Assembly: GCA_015492435.1 (NCBI GenBank)
Contig: WGFB01000084.1
Coordinates: forward strand, 1-36,358
Direction: 5' to 3'
Origin: Gammaproteobacteria bacterium
GTDB lineage: Bacteria > Pseudomonadota > Gammaproteobacteria > SZUA-140
Length of the DNA: 36,358 bases
Numbering within the stretch: position 1 is the stretch's first letter; each line of letters begins with the position of its first letter. Shown here in pieces: positions 10,526 to 18,602 of this stretch. Position numbers and translations under genes: made by a program. The notes under the pieces were generated by a model, which saw nothing but the letters and a program-made list of their open reading frames with translations, did no database searches and had not been told where the DNA came from.

Positions 10526-11082
10526 GCGCCGCCGGCCTGAAGCCGCGCATGACCGGCGGGGCGCGCCTGGGCCTAGCCACTCTCATGATATTGTTTCTGG
10601 CGGCCTGCAGTGATACAGGCCTCGGTGACTTGAAGTCCTTTGTCGAGGAAACCAAGCAGAAAAAAGGTGTCGTGGAGCCTTTACCGGAATTCAAAACGGC
10701 CGAAACCTTCAGATACAGCGCCACGCGCCTCAGGGATCCTTTCTCGACCTGGAAGTCCGAGGTCAAGACCACGGTGGCCACTCCCAAGGTGATCGATGGC
10801 GTGCGGCCCAATGTCAACCGCAGCAAGGAGGTGCTTGAGAATTTTCCCCTGGATACGCTGAGGATGATCGGCACCCTGGAATTCAATCAACAATTGTGGG
10901 GACTGGTAAAGGCGCCCGATGGCATTATCTACCGCGTGAAGACCAACAACTATCTGGGGCAAAATTACGGGAAGATCCATCATATCCAGGAAGACAAGCT
11001 GTTGCTGACGGAGATCGTGCCCAATGGCCTGGGTGGCTGGGAAGAGAGGCAGGCCGTGTTGTCGGTGAACAAGGTTGAATAA
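10522..11082 (+). CDS. pilP: Type IV pilus inner-membrane lipoprotein PilP
   Basis: The 186-residue protein has a lipoprotein signal with lipobox LAAC; the acylated residue would be Cys29. A flexible linker leads to the C-terminal beta domain (about 110-185, containing MIGTLEFNQQLWGLV and YLGQNYGKI) that contacts the periplasmic N0 domain of PilQ. The start overlaps pilO by ATGA. A 75-bp gap, holding a CCTGATG/CATCAGG inverted pair (11085-11091/11125-11131), separates it from pilQ. Confidence 0.94.
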   Translation: MSAAGLKPRMTGGARLGLATLMILFLAACSDTGLGDLKSFVEETKQKKGVVEPLPEFKTAETFRYSATRLRDPFSTWKSEVKTTVATPKVIDGVRPNVNRSKEVLENFPLDTLRMIGTLEFNQQLWGLVKAPDGIIYRVKTNNYLGQNYGKIHHIQEDKLLLTEIVPNGLGGWEERQAVLSVNKVE

Positions 11083-11157
11083 ACCCTGATGGGGGTATCA
11101 ATTTATGGTATGGACAATGCAAGACATCAGGATGGTGGTTGAAACTGGAGCAAGGCA

Positions 11158-13296
11158 ATGAGCGTGAGCGCAATGGGTGTGAACTTTCCGCAAAGGGCGA
11201 TGCTTGCCGGAATATTGTTTGCGCTGGCCATGTTGCCAGGCATGGCGGTTTCGGAGGTCGTTCTGCAGCCGGATGTCGAGCGCATCGTGGAGAAGGTCGA
11301 TATCAGCCCCCTGCCCGACAACAAGGTTCAGGTCAGGCTGGTTTTCAATGGCGAGCCCCTTGCGGACAAACCTCTCAGCTTTACCATCGACAACCCTGCC
11401 AGGATCGCTTTTGACTTCCCCGAGACGTCGAGCAGCGTGCCCCGGCGCCACCTGACCAATGTGGGGGTGTTGAGAAGCGTCAATATCGTGGAGGCCAGGG
11501 GCCGTACGCGCGTCGTGCTCAATCTGAGCCAGATGGTGTCCTACGAAACCCGCATGGAAGGCAACAATGTCAATATCATTCTGGAGGGATCGATCCCCGG
11601 TTCCGCCAGCAAGGCCACGACACCGCCCTTCACACTGGATGAGGGCGGCGCCGAAATCTCGGAAGGCTCCTCTTTCGGCATCAAGGGCGTCGATTTTCAG
11701 CGCGGCCCCGGCGGAGAGGGCCGGGTCATCGTCAATCTTACGGATCCGGCCGTGCCGGTCAATGTCAGTGAGTCGGCCAATCGCATCGTGATCGATTTCA
11801 GCGATGCCAAGATACCTTCCAAATTGCAAAGGCGCATGGATGTGGTGGACTTCGCCACGCCGGTCACCATGATCGACAGCTTTGCCATTGACGGCAACGT
11901 GCGTCTCGTGGTGGAGACTGTCGGTGAGTTCGATCACATGGCCTATCAGTCCGGCAACACCTTCACACTGGAGGTCAGGCCGATGAGCCAGCAGGAGCAG
12001 GAGCTGGCCCGCCTGAAGCAGCCTGAATACACGGGCGACCGTCTCTCGCTCAGTTTCCAGGACATCGAAGTGCGCGCCGTGCTGCAGCTCATCGCGGATT
12101 TCACCGGCATGAACCTGGTGGCCAGTGATTCCGTGGAGGGCAATGTCACCCTGCGGCTCAAGAACGTGCCCTGGGACCAGGCCCTGGACATCATTCTCAA
12201 GACCAAGGGCCTGGCCATGCGCAAGACCGGCAATGTGATACTCGTTGCCCCCAGCGAGGAAATCGCCGCGCGTGAGAAGCAGGAGCTTGAGTCGCAACAG
12301 CAGGTCAAGGAGCTGGCGCCGCTGTTCACGGACATGATCCAGGTCAACTATGCCAAGGCGGAGGAAATCGCCACCCTGCTCAAGGCGGAGGAGAACATCC
12401 TGTTGTCCGAGCGGGGCACCGTCACCGTCGACGAACGCACCAATTCCCTGCTGGTGCGCGACACCGCGGAGAAACTGGATGAAATCCGGCGGCTGGTCAA
12501 CAAGCTCGATATTCCGGTGCGCCAGGTGTTGATAGAATCCCGCATAGTCATCGCCAGCGACAACTTCGGCCGGGATCTTGGCGTGCGCTTCGGGGCTTCA
12601 GGCGTGGGCGAGATCAGCCGCAATACCTTCGGTTTTACTTCAGGAACTCTGTCCGGCACCGATGGCATGGTGGGCACATCCCCACCCCCCGTCAGTCTGC
12701 CCAGCCTGTCTGACCGTCTCAATGTCAATTTGCCAGTTGCAAAGCCCGCGGGCCAGATCGCCTTCGCCGTACTGGGGTCTGATTTCCTGGTGGATCTGGA
12801 ATTGTCCGCCATGCAGGCGGAGGGGCAGGGTGAGATCGTCTCCAGCCCCCGTGTCATCACGGCCAATCAGTCGGGGGCGGTGATCGAGCAGGGCACGGAA
12901 ATTCCCTATCAGCAGGCCGCTTCCAGCGGTGCAACCACAGTGACCTTCAAGAAGGCCGTGCTGAGCCTGAGAGTGACGCCGCAGATCACGCCCGACGACC
13001 GCATTATCATGGATCTCGAGGTCAGCAAGGACAACGTGGGCGAAGTTTTCCAGGGTGTGCCCAGCATCGAGACCCGCGCAGTCCAAACTCAGGTGCTGGT
13101 GGACAACGGGGAAACGGTTGTGCTGGGCGGCATCTACGAGCAGACCCGTCTCGACGAGATCGACAGCGTACCCGTGTTGGGTGATGTTCCGGTGCTGGGC
13201 GCTCTGTTCCGCCAGACGCGCAAGCAGGATGACAAGCGCGAACTGCTGATATTCGTGACTCCCAAGATTCTCAAGGAAGAATTGACGCTGCGCTGA
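11158..13296 (+). CDS. pilQ: Type IV pilus secretin PilQ
   Basis: The 712-residue outer-membrane secretin forms the gated channel for the pilus fibre. After a signal peptide (cleavage near residues 31-32) come two AMIN domains (about 35-145 and 170-280) that bind peptidoglycan. An N0/STN domain follows (about 295-365, LSLSFQDIEVRAVLQLIADF), then an N1 domain (about 385-460) and the secretin barrel (about 460-710). Secretin signatures include GEIVSSPRVITANQ, VDNGETVVLGGIYEQ and VPVLGDVPVLGALFR. ATG 11158 is preceded by GGAG (11147-11150) and gives an acceptable signal peptide. The length matches the family. Confidence 0.96.
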   Translation: MSVSAMGVNFPQRAMLAGILFALAMLPGMAVSEVVLQPDVERIVEKVDISPLPDNKVQVRLVFNGEPLADKPLSFTIDNPARIAFDFPETSSSVPRRHLTNVGVLRSVNIVEARGRTRVVLNLSQMVSYETRMEGNNVNIILEGSIPGSASKATTPPFTLDEGGAEISEGSSFGIKGVDFQRGPGGEGRVIVNLTDPAVPVNVSESANRIVIDFSDAKIPSKLQRRMDVVDFATPVTMIDSFAIDGNVRLVVETVGEFDHMAYQSGNTFTLEVRPMSQQEQELARLKQPEYTGDRLSLSFQDIEVRAVLQLIADFTGMNLVASDSVEGNVTLRLKNVPWDQALDIILKTKGLAMRKTGNVILVAPSEEIAAREKQELESQQQVKELAPLFTDMIQVNYAKAEEIATLLKAEENILLSERGTVTVDERTNSLLVRDTAEKLDEIRRLVNKLDIPVRQVLIESRIVIASDNFGRDLGVRFGASGVGEISRNTFGFTSGTLSGTDGMVGTSPPPVSLPSLSDRLNVNLPVAKPAGQIAFAVLGSDFLVDLELSAMQAEGQGEIVSSPRVITANQSGAVIEQGTEIPYQQAASSGATTVTFKKAVLSLRVTPQITPDDRIIMDLEVSKDNVGEVFQGVPSIETRAVQTQVLVDNGETVVLGGIYEQTRLDEIDSVPVLGDVPVLGALFRQTRKQDDKRELLIFVTPKILKEELTLR

Positions 13297-13348
13297 GATC
13301 CGCCATCGCAGGAAAACATGCAGAAAGAAAGCTCAAGGAGTGCTGCCA

Positions 13349-15256
13349 ATGATCAAGACCATCAGGATTGCCATGCTGTTGATGATTGCGGGCATGTTGT
13401 CGGCTTGCCTGAACAGCACCAATGCTTTCGTTTCCGACCAGGTTGTCCCTGGTCCTGAGTCCGGTGTGAGCTCGATTCTGCTGCTGCTCAGCTCTCCCCA
13501 GTTGGGTTCCAGTGGCACGGATACCGTGACCGTGACGGCCATAGTGAAGGACGCCAGCAACCTGGTGATGTCCAACATCCCGGTTGTTTTTACCGCCAGC
13601 AGCGGCTCTCTGGCAATCACCCAGGGTACGACTGACGCATCGGGCCAGGCCACGGCAAATCTGACGCCAGGCAGTGACTACAATAATCGCACCATCACGC
13701 TTACCGCCACCGCAGGGTCGGTGACCGAGACGGCCACTGTCGAGGTGACGGGAACCAGCATCGCCATTAGCGGAGAAAGCGCTCTTACGGCGGGCGGCAG
13801 CACGACTCTCACGATCGTGCTGTCGGATTCCGATGGCAATCCCGTCAGTGGCGAACTGCTGACCATCGCATCTTCCCTGGGCAGCACTCTGAGCAGCCCC
13901 TCCCTGACAACGGATTCGGCCGGCCAGGTCCAGATTACTGTGACACCCGTCACTTCCGGCACGGACAACATCACGGTGACCGCCCTGGGCGCCTCCGCCA
14001 GTCATGTGCTGACCATTTCCGGTGACGAGTTTCAGATCACCACGCCCGCCAGCAACGCGGATATCGTGTTGAACGCTTGTACGGAAATCAATCTGCGCTG
14101 GCTGGTCAATGGCACGCCCAATGCCGGCCAGGCCATCAGTTTCTCCGCCACGCGGGGCACCATCTATTCTGACAGCGCCTGCACGACGGCTTCCACCACC
14201 GCGAACACGGACAGCAATGGCAATGCGAAGGTCTATGTCTCTTCCACTTTTTCTGGGCCTTCCACACTGACGGCATTTGTGACCGGTGGCCCTTCCACCA
14301 GCACCAGTATCAGCTTCGTGGCCACCACCGCGGCTTTCATCGATCTGCAGGTGGACAAGGCCACCATCGGGCCCAATGACGGCTCGCAGACGGTACAACA
14401 GCAGGCCACCATCACCGCCACGGTGCGTGATCCCGCCAACAATCTGGTGAAGGGCAAGCTGGTGCGGTTCGAGATCACCCAGGACCTGAGCGGGGGCACC
14501 CTGACCACCGCCACGGCCACCACCGATACCCTGGGCCGCGCCAGCACCACCTACGTATCATCGGCGGCGACCACGCCCAAGAATGGGGTCGAGATCACGG
14601 CCTTCGTGGACGATACGCCCTCTGTTACGGGAACAGTGAATCTCACGGTGGCTCAGAATGGTCTTTTCGTCAGGCTGGGGACGGGAAACAACGTGGAGAA
14701 GGTGGGCGTCACCCAGTATGATAAAAAATACACCGTGATGGTGACCGATGCCAGTGGCAACGCAGTGGGCAATGAGGAAGTGACCATATCCATCAACCCG
14801 GTAAGCTATGCCAAGGGTTACTGGATCGTCAATGGCGACAATTGGGCCAAGGAAGACCCGAACAGTGGCCAATCGACGCTCACGCAAGTCTGTCCCAACG
14901 AGGACACCAATGAGAACGGGATCCTGGATCCAGGCGAGGACATCAACAACAGTGGTGTCATCGAGCCGGGCAATATCGCGGCGGCGCCTTCCCAGGTCAC
15001 CACCGGGACTGACGGCACCTTCGAGTTCAGCATTCTCTATGCCCAGGAGTTTGCCACCTGGGTGGAGGTAAGATTGACCGCGAGCACCCTGGTTGCCGGT
15101 ACGGAATCCACGGACACGGTTACGTTCTGGTTGCCCATATCGGCTGATGATGTCAACGACACCCAGACCGATCCGCCAGGTATCAACAGCCCATTCGGAG
15201 TCACGGGTGATGGTGCGCTCACGGGCGTTGGCGCCGGCTGTTTCGATACGAATTGA
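13349..15256 (+). CDS. Large Ig-like repeat lipoprotein with an EF-hand-like loop
   Basis: This is a 635-residue lipoprotein with lipobox LSAC and acylated Cys20. The frame opens at GTG 13340, but that codon overlaps the ribosome site AAGGAG (13335-13340), so ATG 13349 is the start. The body looks like four or five bacterial Ig-like (Big_1/invasin-type) domains at roughly 43-133, 136-224, 228-327, 330-434 and 438-595, marked by recurring V-x-V-x-A and TD-x-x-GQA/GRA segments. Near 518-541 there is a calcium-binding-like stretch with DTNENGILDPGED, as in EF-hand/dockerin loops. It starts 52 bp after pilQ on the same strand. A surface adhesin or pilus-associated role is inference from context; I do not recognise a named family. 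Confidence 0.8.
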   Translation: MIKTIRIAMLLMIAGMLSACLNSTNAFVSDQVVPGPESGVSSILLLLSSPQLGSSGTDTVTVTAIVKDASNLVMSNIPVVFTASSGSLAITQGTTDASGQATANLTPGSDYNNRTITLTATAGSVTETATVEVTGTSIAISGESALTAGGSTTLTIVLSDSDGNPVSGELLTIASSLGSTLSSPSLTTDSAGQVQITVTPVTSGTDNITVTALGASASHVLTISGDEFQITTPASNADIVLNACTEINLRWLVNGTPNAGQAISFSATRGTIYSDSACTTASTTANTDSNGNAKVYVSSTFSGPSTLTAFVTGGPSTSTSISFVATTAAFIDLQVDKATIGPNDGSQTVQQQATITATVRDPANNLVKGKLVRFEITQDLSGGTLTTATATTDTLGRASTTYVSSAATTPKNGVEITAFVDDTPSVTGTVNLTVAQNGLFVRLGTGNNVEKVGVTQYDKKYTVMVTDASGNAVGNEEVTISINPVSYAKGYWIVNGDNWAKEDPNSGQSTLTQVCPNEDTNENGILDPGEDINNSGVIEPGNIAAAPSQVTTGTDGTFEFSILYAQEFATWVEVRLTASTLVAGTESTDTVTFWLPISADDVNDTQTDPPGINSPFGVTGDGALTGVGAGCFDTN

Positions 15257-15420
15257 CAATAGGGTCTTGACGACCAGGAAAATGAATTCCAACCAGGCGG
15301 CAATGGACGTCTGGGGCTGAGCGCAACAGATCCCGCAGGACGTGGCGCCCGGCCCCGCTGTTGGGATGACCACAAATTCTCCGGTTGATTTCTCGCCTCA
15401 TCTCTGGCATATGTCCTGCA

Positions 15421-15978
15421 ATGGACAAATCCGCCAATATTTTCCTGGTCGGGCCCATGGGTTCGGGCAAGACCACCATCGGGCGCCTGCTTGCCAAATC
15501 CCTGCGCAAGGAGTTCATCGACAGTGATCATGAGATCGAGGCGCGCACGGGCGCCAATATCCCCTGGATCTTCGACATCGAGGGCGAGGCGGGCTTCCGC
15601 GAGCGCGAGCACCAGGCTATCGATGAACTGACCCGGCGCCAGGGTGTCGTACTGGCCACGGGCGGCGGAGCCGTGTTGCGGGAGGACAACCGCCGCTGCC
15701 TTGCCGCGAGAGGCACGGTGGTGTATTTGCGCACCACCGTCGATCAGCAACTGAAGCGTACCCGCAAGGACCGCAACCGCCCTTTGCTGCAGACGGCCGA
15801 TCCCCGTCAGTGCCTCGAGGAACTGATGAGGCAGCGTGACCCGCTGTATCGTGAAATTGCCAATCTCATCGTGGACACGGATAATCGCAGTATCCGGACC
15901 ACCGTCAACACCATTGCCAGCTATTTGAAACAACAGGCCGGGGAGGGCGTGGGAACACGCGCGCGCCGCAAGTCGTGA
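15421..15978 (+). CDS. aroK: Shikimate kinase
   Basis: The 185-residue enzyme phosphorylates shikimate with ATP in aromatic amino acid synthesis. It begins [19 protein letters not shown] with the Walker A loop GPMGSGKTT. The shikimate site includes Asp and Arg in FIDSDHEIE and GFREREH, the GGGAV loop, and the lid sequence KDRNRPLL. The frame is open from TTG 15385, but ATG 15421 matches the family N-terminus. No clear ribosome site precedes it, so initiation may be weak or depend on upstream translation. The 164-bp gap before it has TTGACA at 15253-15258 but no matching -10 box. aroB follows after 32 bp. Confidence 0.94.
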   Translation: MDKSANIFLVGPMGSGKTTIGRLLAKSLRKEFIDSDHEIEARTGANIPWIFDIEGEAGFREREHQAIDELTRRQGVVLATGGGAVLREDNRRCLAARGTVVYLRTTVDQQLKRTRKDRNRPLLQTADPRQCLEELMRQRDPLYREIANLIVDTDNRSIRTTVNTIASYLKQQAGEGVGTRARRKS

Positions 15979-16010
15979 GGCCCCGCTAACCAGGACACGG
16001 TTTTGAGACT

Positions 16011-17096
16011 ATGAAGACGCTCCAGGTATCTCTGGGAGAACGCAGCTACCCCATTTTCATCGGCAGTGCCTTGCTGGGAAGGCCCGGCCTGCTGAGTCCT
16101 TATATCGCCGGCCGCCAGATCATGGTGGTCAGCAATGAAACCATCGCGCCTCTTTACATGGAACGGCTGTTATCCGGCCTGGATGGCTGCCGGTGCGGGA
16201 AAGTCGTCCTCCCCGATGGGGAAGAGTACAAGAATCTGGACGTGCTGCAGCGTATTTTCGATGCCCTGCTGGAAGCACGCTTCGCCCGTGACGCCATCCT
16301 CGTCGCCTTGGGCGGCGGCGTCATCGGGGATATGGCGGGTTTTGCCGCCGCGTGTTACCAGCGCGGGATTGACTTCATTCAGGTGCCGACCACCCTGTTG
16401 GCTCAGGTGGATTCCTCGGTGGGTGGCAAGACCGGGGTCAACCACCCCCTGGGCAAGAATATGATTGGCGCGTTTCACCAACCCCGTTGCGTGCTCATCG
16501 ACACGGAGACGCTGGATACCCTGGAAGATCGTCAGCTTCATGCCGGCATCGCTGAAGTCATCAAGTACGGACTCATCCGCGACGCGGAATTTTTCGCCTG
16601 GCTGGAGCGCAATATGGATGCCCTGCTGGCCAGGGACAAGGAGGCCGTTGCTTACGCCATCGAGCGGTCGTGCCGCAACAAGGCGGCAATCGTCGCCGCC
16701 GACGAGCGGGAGAAGGGGCAGCGCGCCTTGTTGAATCTGGGACATACCTTCGGGCACGCCATCGAAACGGGCATGGGTTACGGCAACTGGCTCCATGGGG
16801 AGGCCGTCGCAGCGGGCATGTGCATGGCGGCCGAGATGTCGCGCCGCCTGGGCTGGCTTGGCGCCGGCGATGTGCGGCGTATCATCGATCTGATCGGGCG
16901 TGCCGGGTTGCCGGTCCAGGCGCCGTCCGCACTGTCCCGTGAACGCTTTCTGTCCCTGATGGCGGTGGACAAGAAGGTCCAGTCCGGACGCCTGCGCCTG
17001 GTATTGCTGGAGGCCATTGGCCGCGCCGTCATATGCGGGGATTTTGATTCCGATATACTTGCCGGAACCCTCGATGCCTGCCGCGGGGAATCATGA
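16011..17096 (+). CDS. aroB: 3-dehydroquinate synthase
   Basis: The 361-residue NAD- and metal-dependent cytoplasmic enzyme converts DAHP to 3-dehydroquinate, the second step of the shikimate pathway. Visible signatures are the NAD-binding [11 protein letters not shown] (101-111), [19 protein letters not shown] (126-144) and the metal ligands Glu182 (AEVIKYG), His245 (LGHTFGHA) and His262 (LHGEAV). Length is normal. It forms the widespread aroK-aroB pair and probably continues into dgt, 52 bp downstream. Confidence 0.96.
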   Translation: MKTLQVSLGERSYPIFIGSALLGRPGLLSPYIAGRQIMVVSNETIAPLYMERLLSGLDGCRCGKVVLPDGEEYKNLDVLQRIFDALLEARFARDAILVALGGGVIGDMAGFAAACYQRGIDFIQVPTTLLAQVDSSVGGKTGVNHPLGKNMIGAFHQPRCVLIDTETLDTLEDRQLHAGIAEVIKYGLIRDAEFFAWLERNMDALLARDKEAVAYAIERSCRNKAAIVAADEREKGQRALLNLGHTFGHAIETGMGYGNWLHGEAVAAGMCMAAEMSRRLGWLGAGDVRRIIDLIGRAGLPVQAPSALSRERFLSLMAVDKKVQSGRLRLVLLEAIGRAVICGDFDSDILAGTLDACRGES

Positions 17097-17148
17097 TTGG
17101 TGAGCGGCCTTGCCGGTTGTATCGATTCATGCATGAAGGGATGGGGAC

Positions 17149-18306
17149 ATGCCTGATGTGAAGCTGGCGCCCTATGCCGTCCGCGACGAAAATTCCCGGG
17201 GGCGGCGCTTCCCCGAGCCTCCTCCCCGCTACCGCAGCGAATTCCAGCGCGACCGGGACCGCATCGTCCACAGCGCCGCCTTCCGCCGCCTGGAATACAA
17301 GACCCAGGTATTCGTCAATCACGAAGGCGACATGTACCGCACCCGCCTCACCCATTCGCTGGAGGTGGCGCAGATCGGCCGCGCCATCGCGCGCATTCTC
17401 CATCTCAACGAGGACCTGACCGAGTCTATTGCCCTTGCCCATGACCTGGGACATACCCCTTTCGGTCATGCCGGCCAGGAGGCCCTCAACCGCTGCATGA
17501 GGGATCATGGCGGTTTCGAGCACAATCTGCAGTCCCTGCGGGTGGTGGACGAACTGGAGGAGAAGTACGCCGATTTCAACGGCCTGAATCTGAACTTCGA
17601 GACCCGCGAGGGGATTCTCAAGCACTGTTCCATGGCCGATGCCCGCGCCCTGGGGGATGTGGGCGAGCGTTTCCTCACCCGCCAGCAGCCCAGCCTGGAG
17701 GCCCAGCTCGCCAACGTGGCCGACGAGATTGCCTATAACAGCCACGATGTGGACGATGGCCTGCGTGCCGGGCTGATCAGCGTGGAGCAGTTGTGTGAGG
17801 TGCGCCTGTTCCGCGAGCAGTATGAATGCGTCGTCACCTCCTATCCTGATCTATCCCGGCGCCGTGTCATTCATGAAGTGGTGCGGCGCCTGATCGACCG
17901 CCAGGTCAGCGACCTCGTGGACAGCAGCCGCGCGCGCATGGCCGAGGCCGCGCCTGCCAGCATCGACGACGTGCGGGGCGCACCAGGTGCGCTTATCGGT
18001 TTCGGTTCCGGGATGCGGCAGTTGAACCTCGAGCTGAAACGTTTTCTGCGCAAGGCCCTCTATCGCCACTACCGCGTCATGCGCATGAGCGCCAAGGCGG
18101 ACCGGGTCATTACCAGCCTGTTCGAGGCATTTATGAACGACGCATGCCTGTTGCCGCCCGAGTATGCCGATAAGGTCAGAGTCCAGACGGAGGCCGCCGG
18201 TGTTGCGGGGCGGGCCCGAGTAGTGGCAGACTACATCGCGGGCATGACGGATCGTTATGCGATCAGTGAATACGAGCGATTGTTCAATCCCATGAAGGCG
18301 ACCTGA
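17149..18306 (+). CDS. dgt: dGTPase-like HD-domain triphosphohydrolase
   Basis: The 385-residue protein belongs to the dGTP triphosphohydrolase family, which splits dNTPs into nucleoside and triphosphate. The N-terminus has [27 protein letters not shown]. Metal-binding HD residues are His69 (RLTHSLEV), His98-Asp99 ([15 protein letters not shown]) and the later Asp in NSHDVDDG. It is of the shorter type, without the extra segments of the 505-residue E. coli enzyme, so the substrate range may differ from strict dGTP use. GGGGA before ATG 17149 supports the start. It lies between aroB and the WGR-like/SPOR pair on the same strand. Confidence 0.93.
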   Translation: MPDVKLAPYAVRDENSRGRRFPEPPPRYRSEFQRDRDRIVHSAAFRRLEYKTQVFVNHEGDMYRTRLTHSLEVAQIGRAIARILHLNEDLTESIALAHDLGHTPFGHAGQEALNRCMRDHGGFEHNLQSLRVVDELEEKYADFNGLNLNFETREGILKHCSMADARALGDVGERFLTRQQPSLEAQLANVADEIAYNSHDVDDGLRAGLISVEQLCEVRLFREQYECVVTSYPDLSRRRVIHEVVRRLIDRQVSDLVDSSRARMAEAAPASIDDVRGAPGALIGFGSGMRQLNLELKRFLRKALYRHYRVMRMSAKADRVITSLFEAFMNDACLLPPEYADKVRVQTEAAGVAGRARVVADYIAGMTDRYAISEYERLFNPMKAT

Positions 18307-18347
18307 GCCTGGCCGCCCAGGGAAAACAATGCTGGCGTCGACGATAG

Positions 18348-18602
18348 ATGCAGATCTATATGCAGATTACACCCCAGGATGACAAACCGCCGCGGTTCTA
18401 CAACCTGTTCATACAGCAGGATCTTCTGGGTGGGTGGAGCCTGGTCCGGGAATGGGGATACCAGGGCTCGCCGGGCAAGATGAGGCGGGAGCATCATGAT
18501 TCCCTGGAAAAGGCCATGGATTCCCTGATGCAGTGCCGCGATACGCAGTTGCGGCGCGGATACCGGGTGGTCTTCGCGCGCGGCGAGGGGCCTCCCGCGT
18601 GA
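18348..18602 (+). CDS. Small WGR-domain-like protein
   Basis: The 84-residue protein consists almost entirely of a WGR-like fold: RFYNLFIQQDLLGGWSLVREWGYQGSPGKMR followed by a helix and RRGYRV. In this family the hallmark is Trp-Gly-Arg; here it reads Trp-Gly-Tyr, so a defining residue is changed. WGR domains bind nucleic acid in PARPs and occur in small bacterial proteins of unknown role. The start could be ATG 18348 or ATG 18360; neither has a strong ribosome site. Its stop TGA (18600-18602) overlaps the GTG start of the next gene, implying translational coupling. Confidence 0.75.
   Translation: MQIYMQITPQDDKPPRFYNLFIQQDLLGGWSLVREWGYQGSPGKMRREHHDSLEKAMDSLMQCRDTQLRRGYRVVFARGEGPPA

Noticed and set aside
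11085..11131. CCTGATG/CATCAGG inverted pair between pilP and pilQ as a terminator
   Set aside because: The arms are 33 nt apart with no T-run; too weak to call separately.
15253..15295. TTGACA at 15253 as an aroK promoter
   Set aside because: No acceptable -10 box at 16-18 bp spacing from this or the nearby TTGACG.
18308..18321. CCTGG/CCAGG hairpin after dgt as a terminator
   Set aside because: Only a 5-bp stem followed by A rather than T; the downstream genes are probably co-transcribed.
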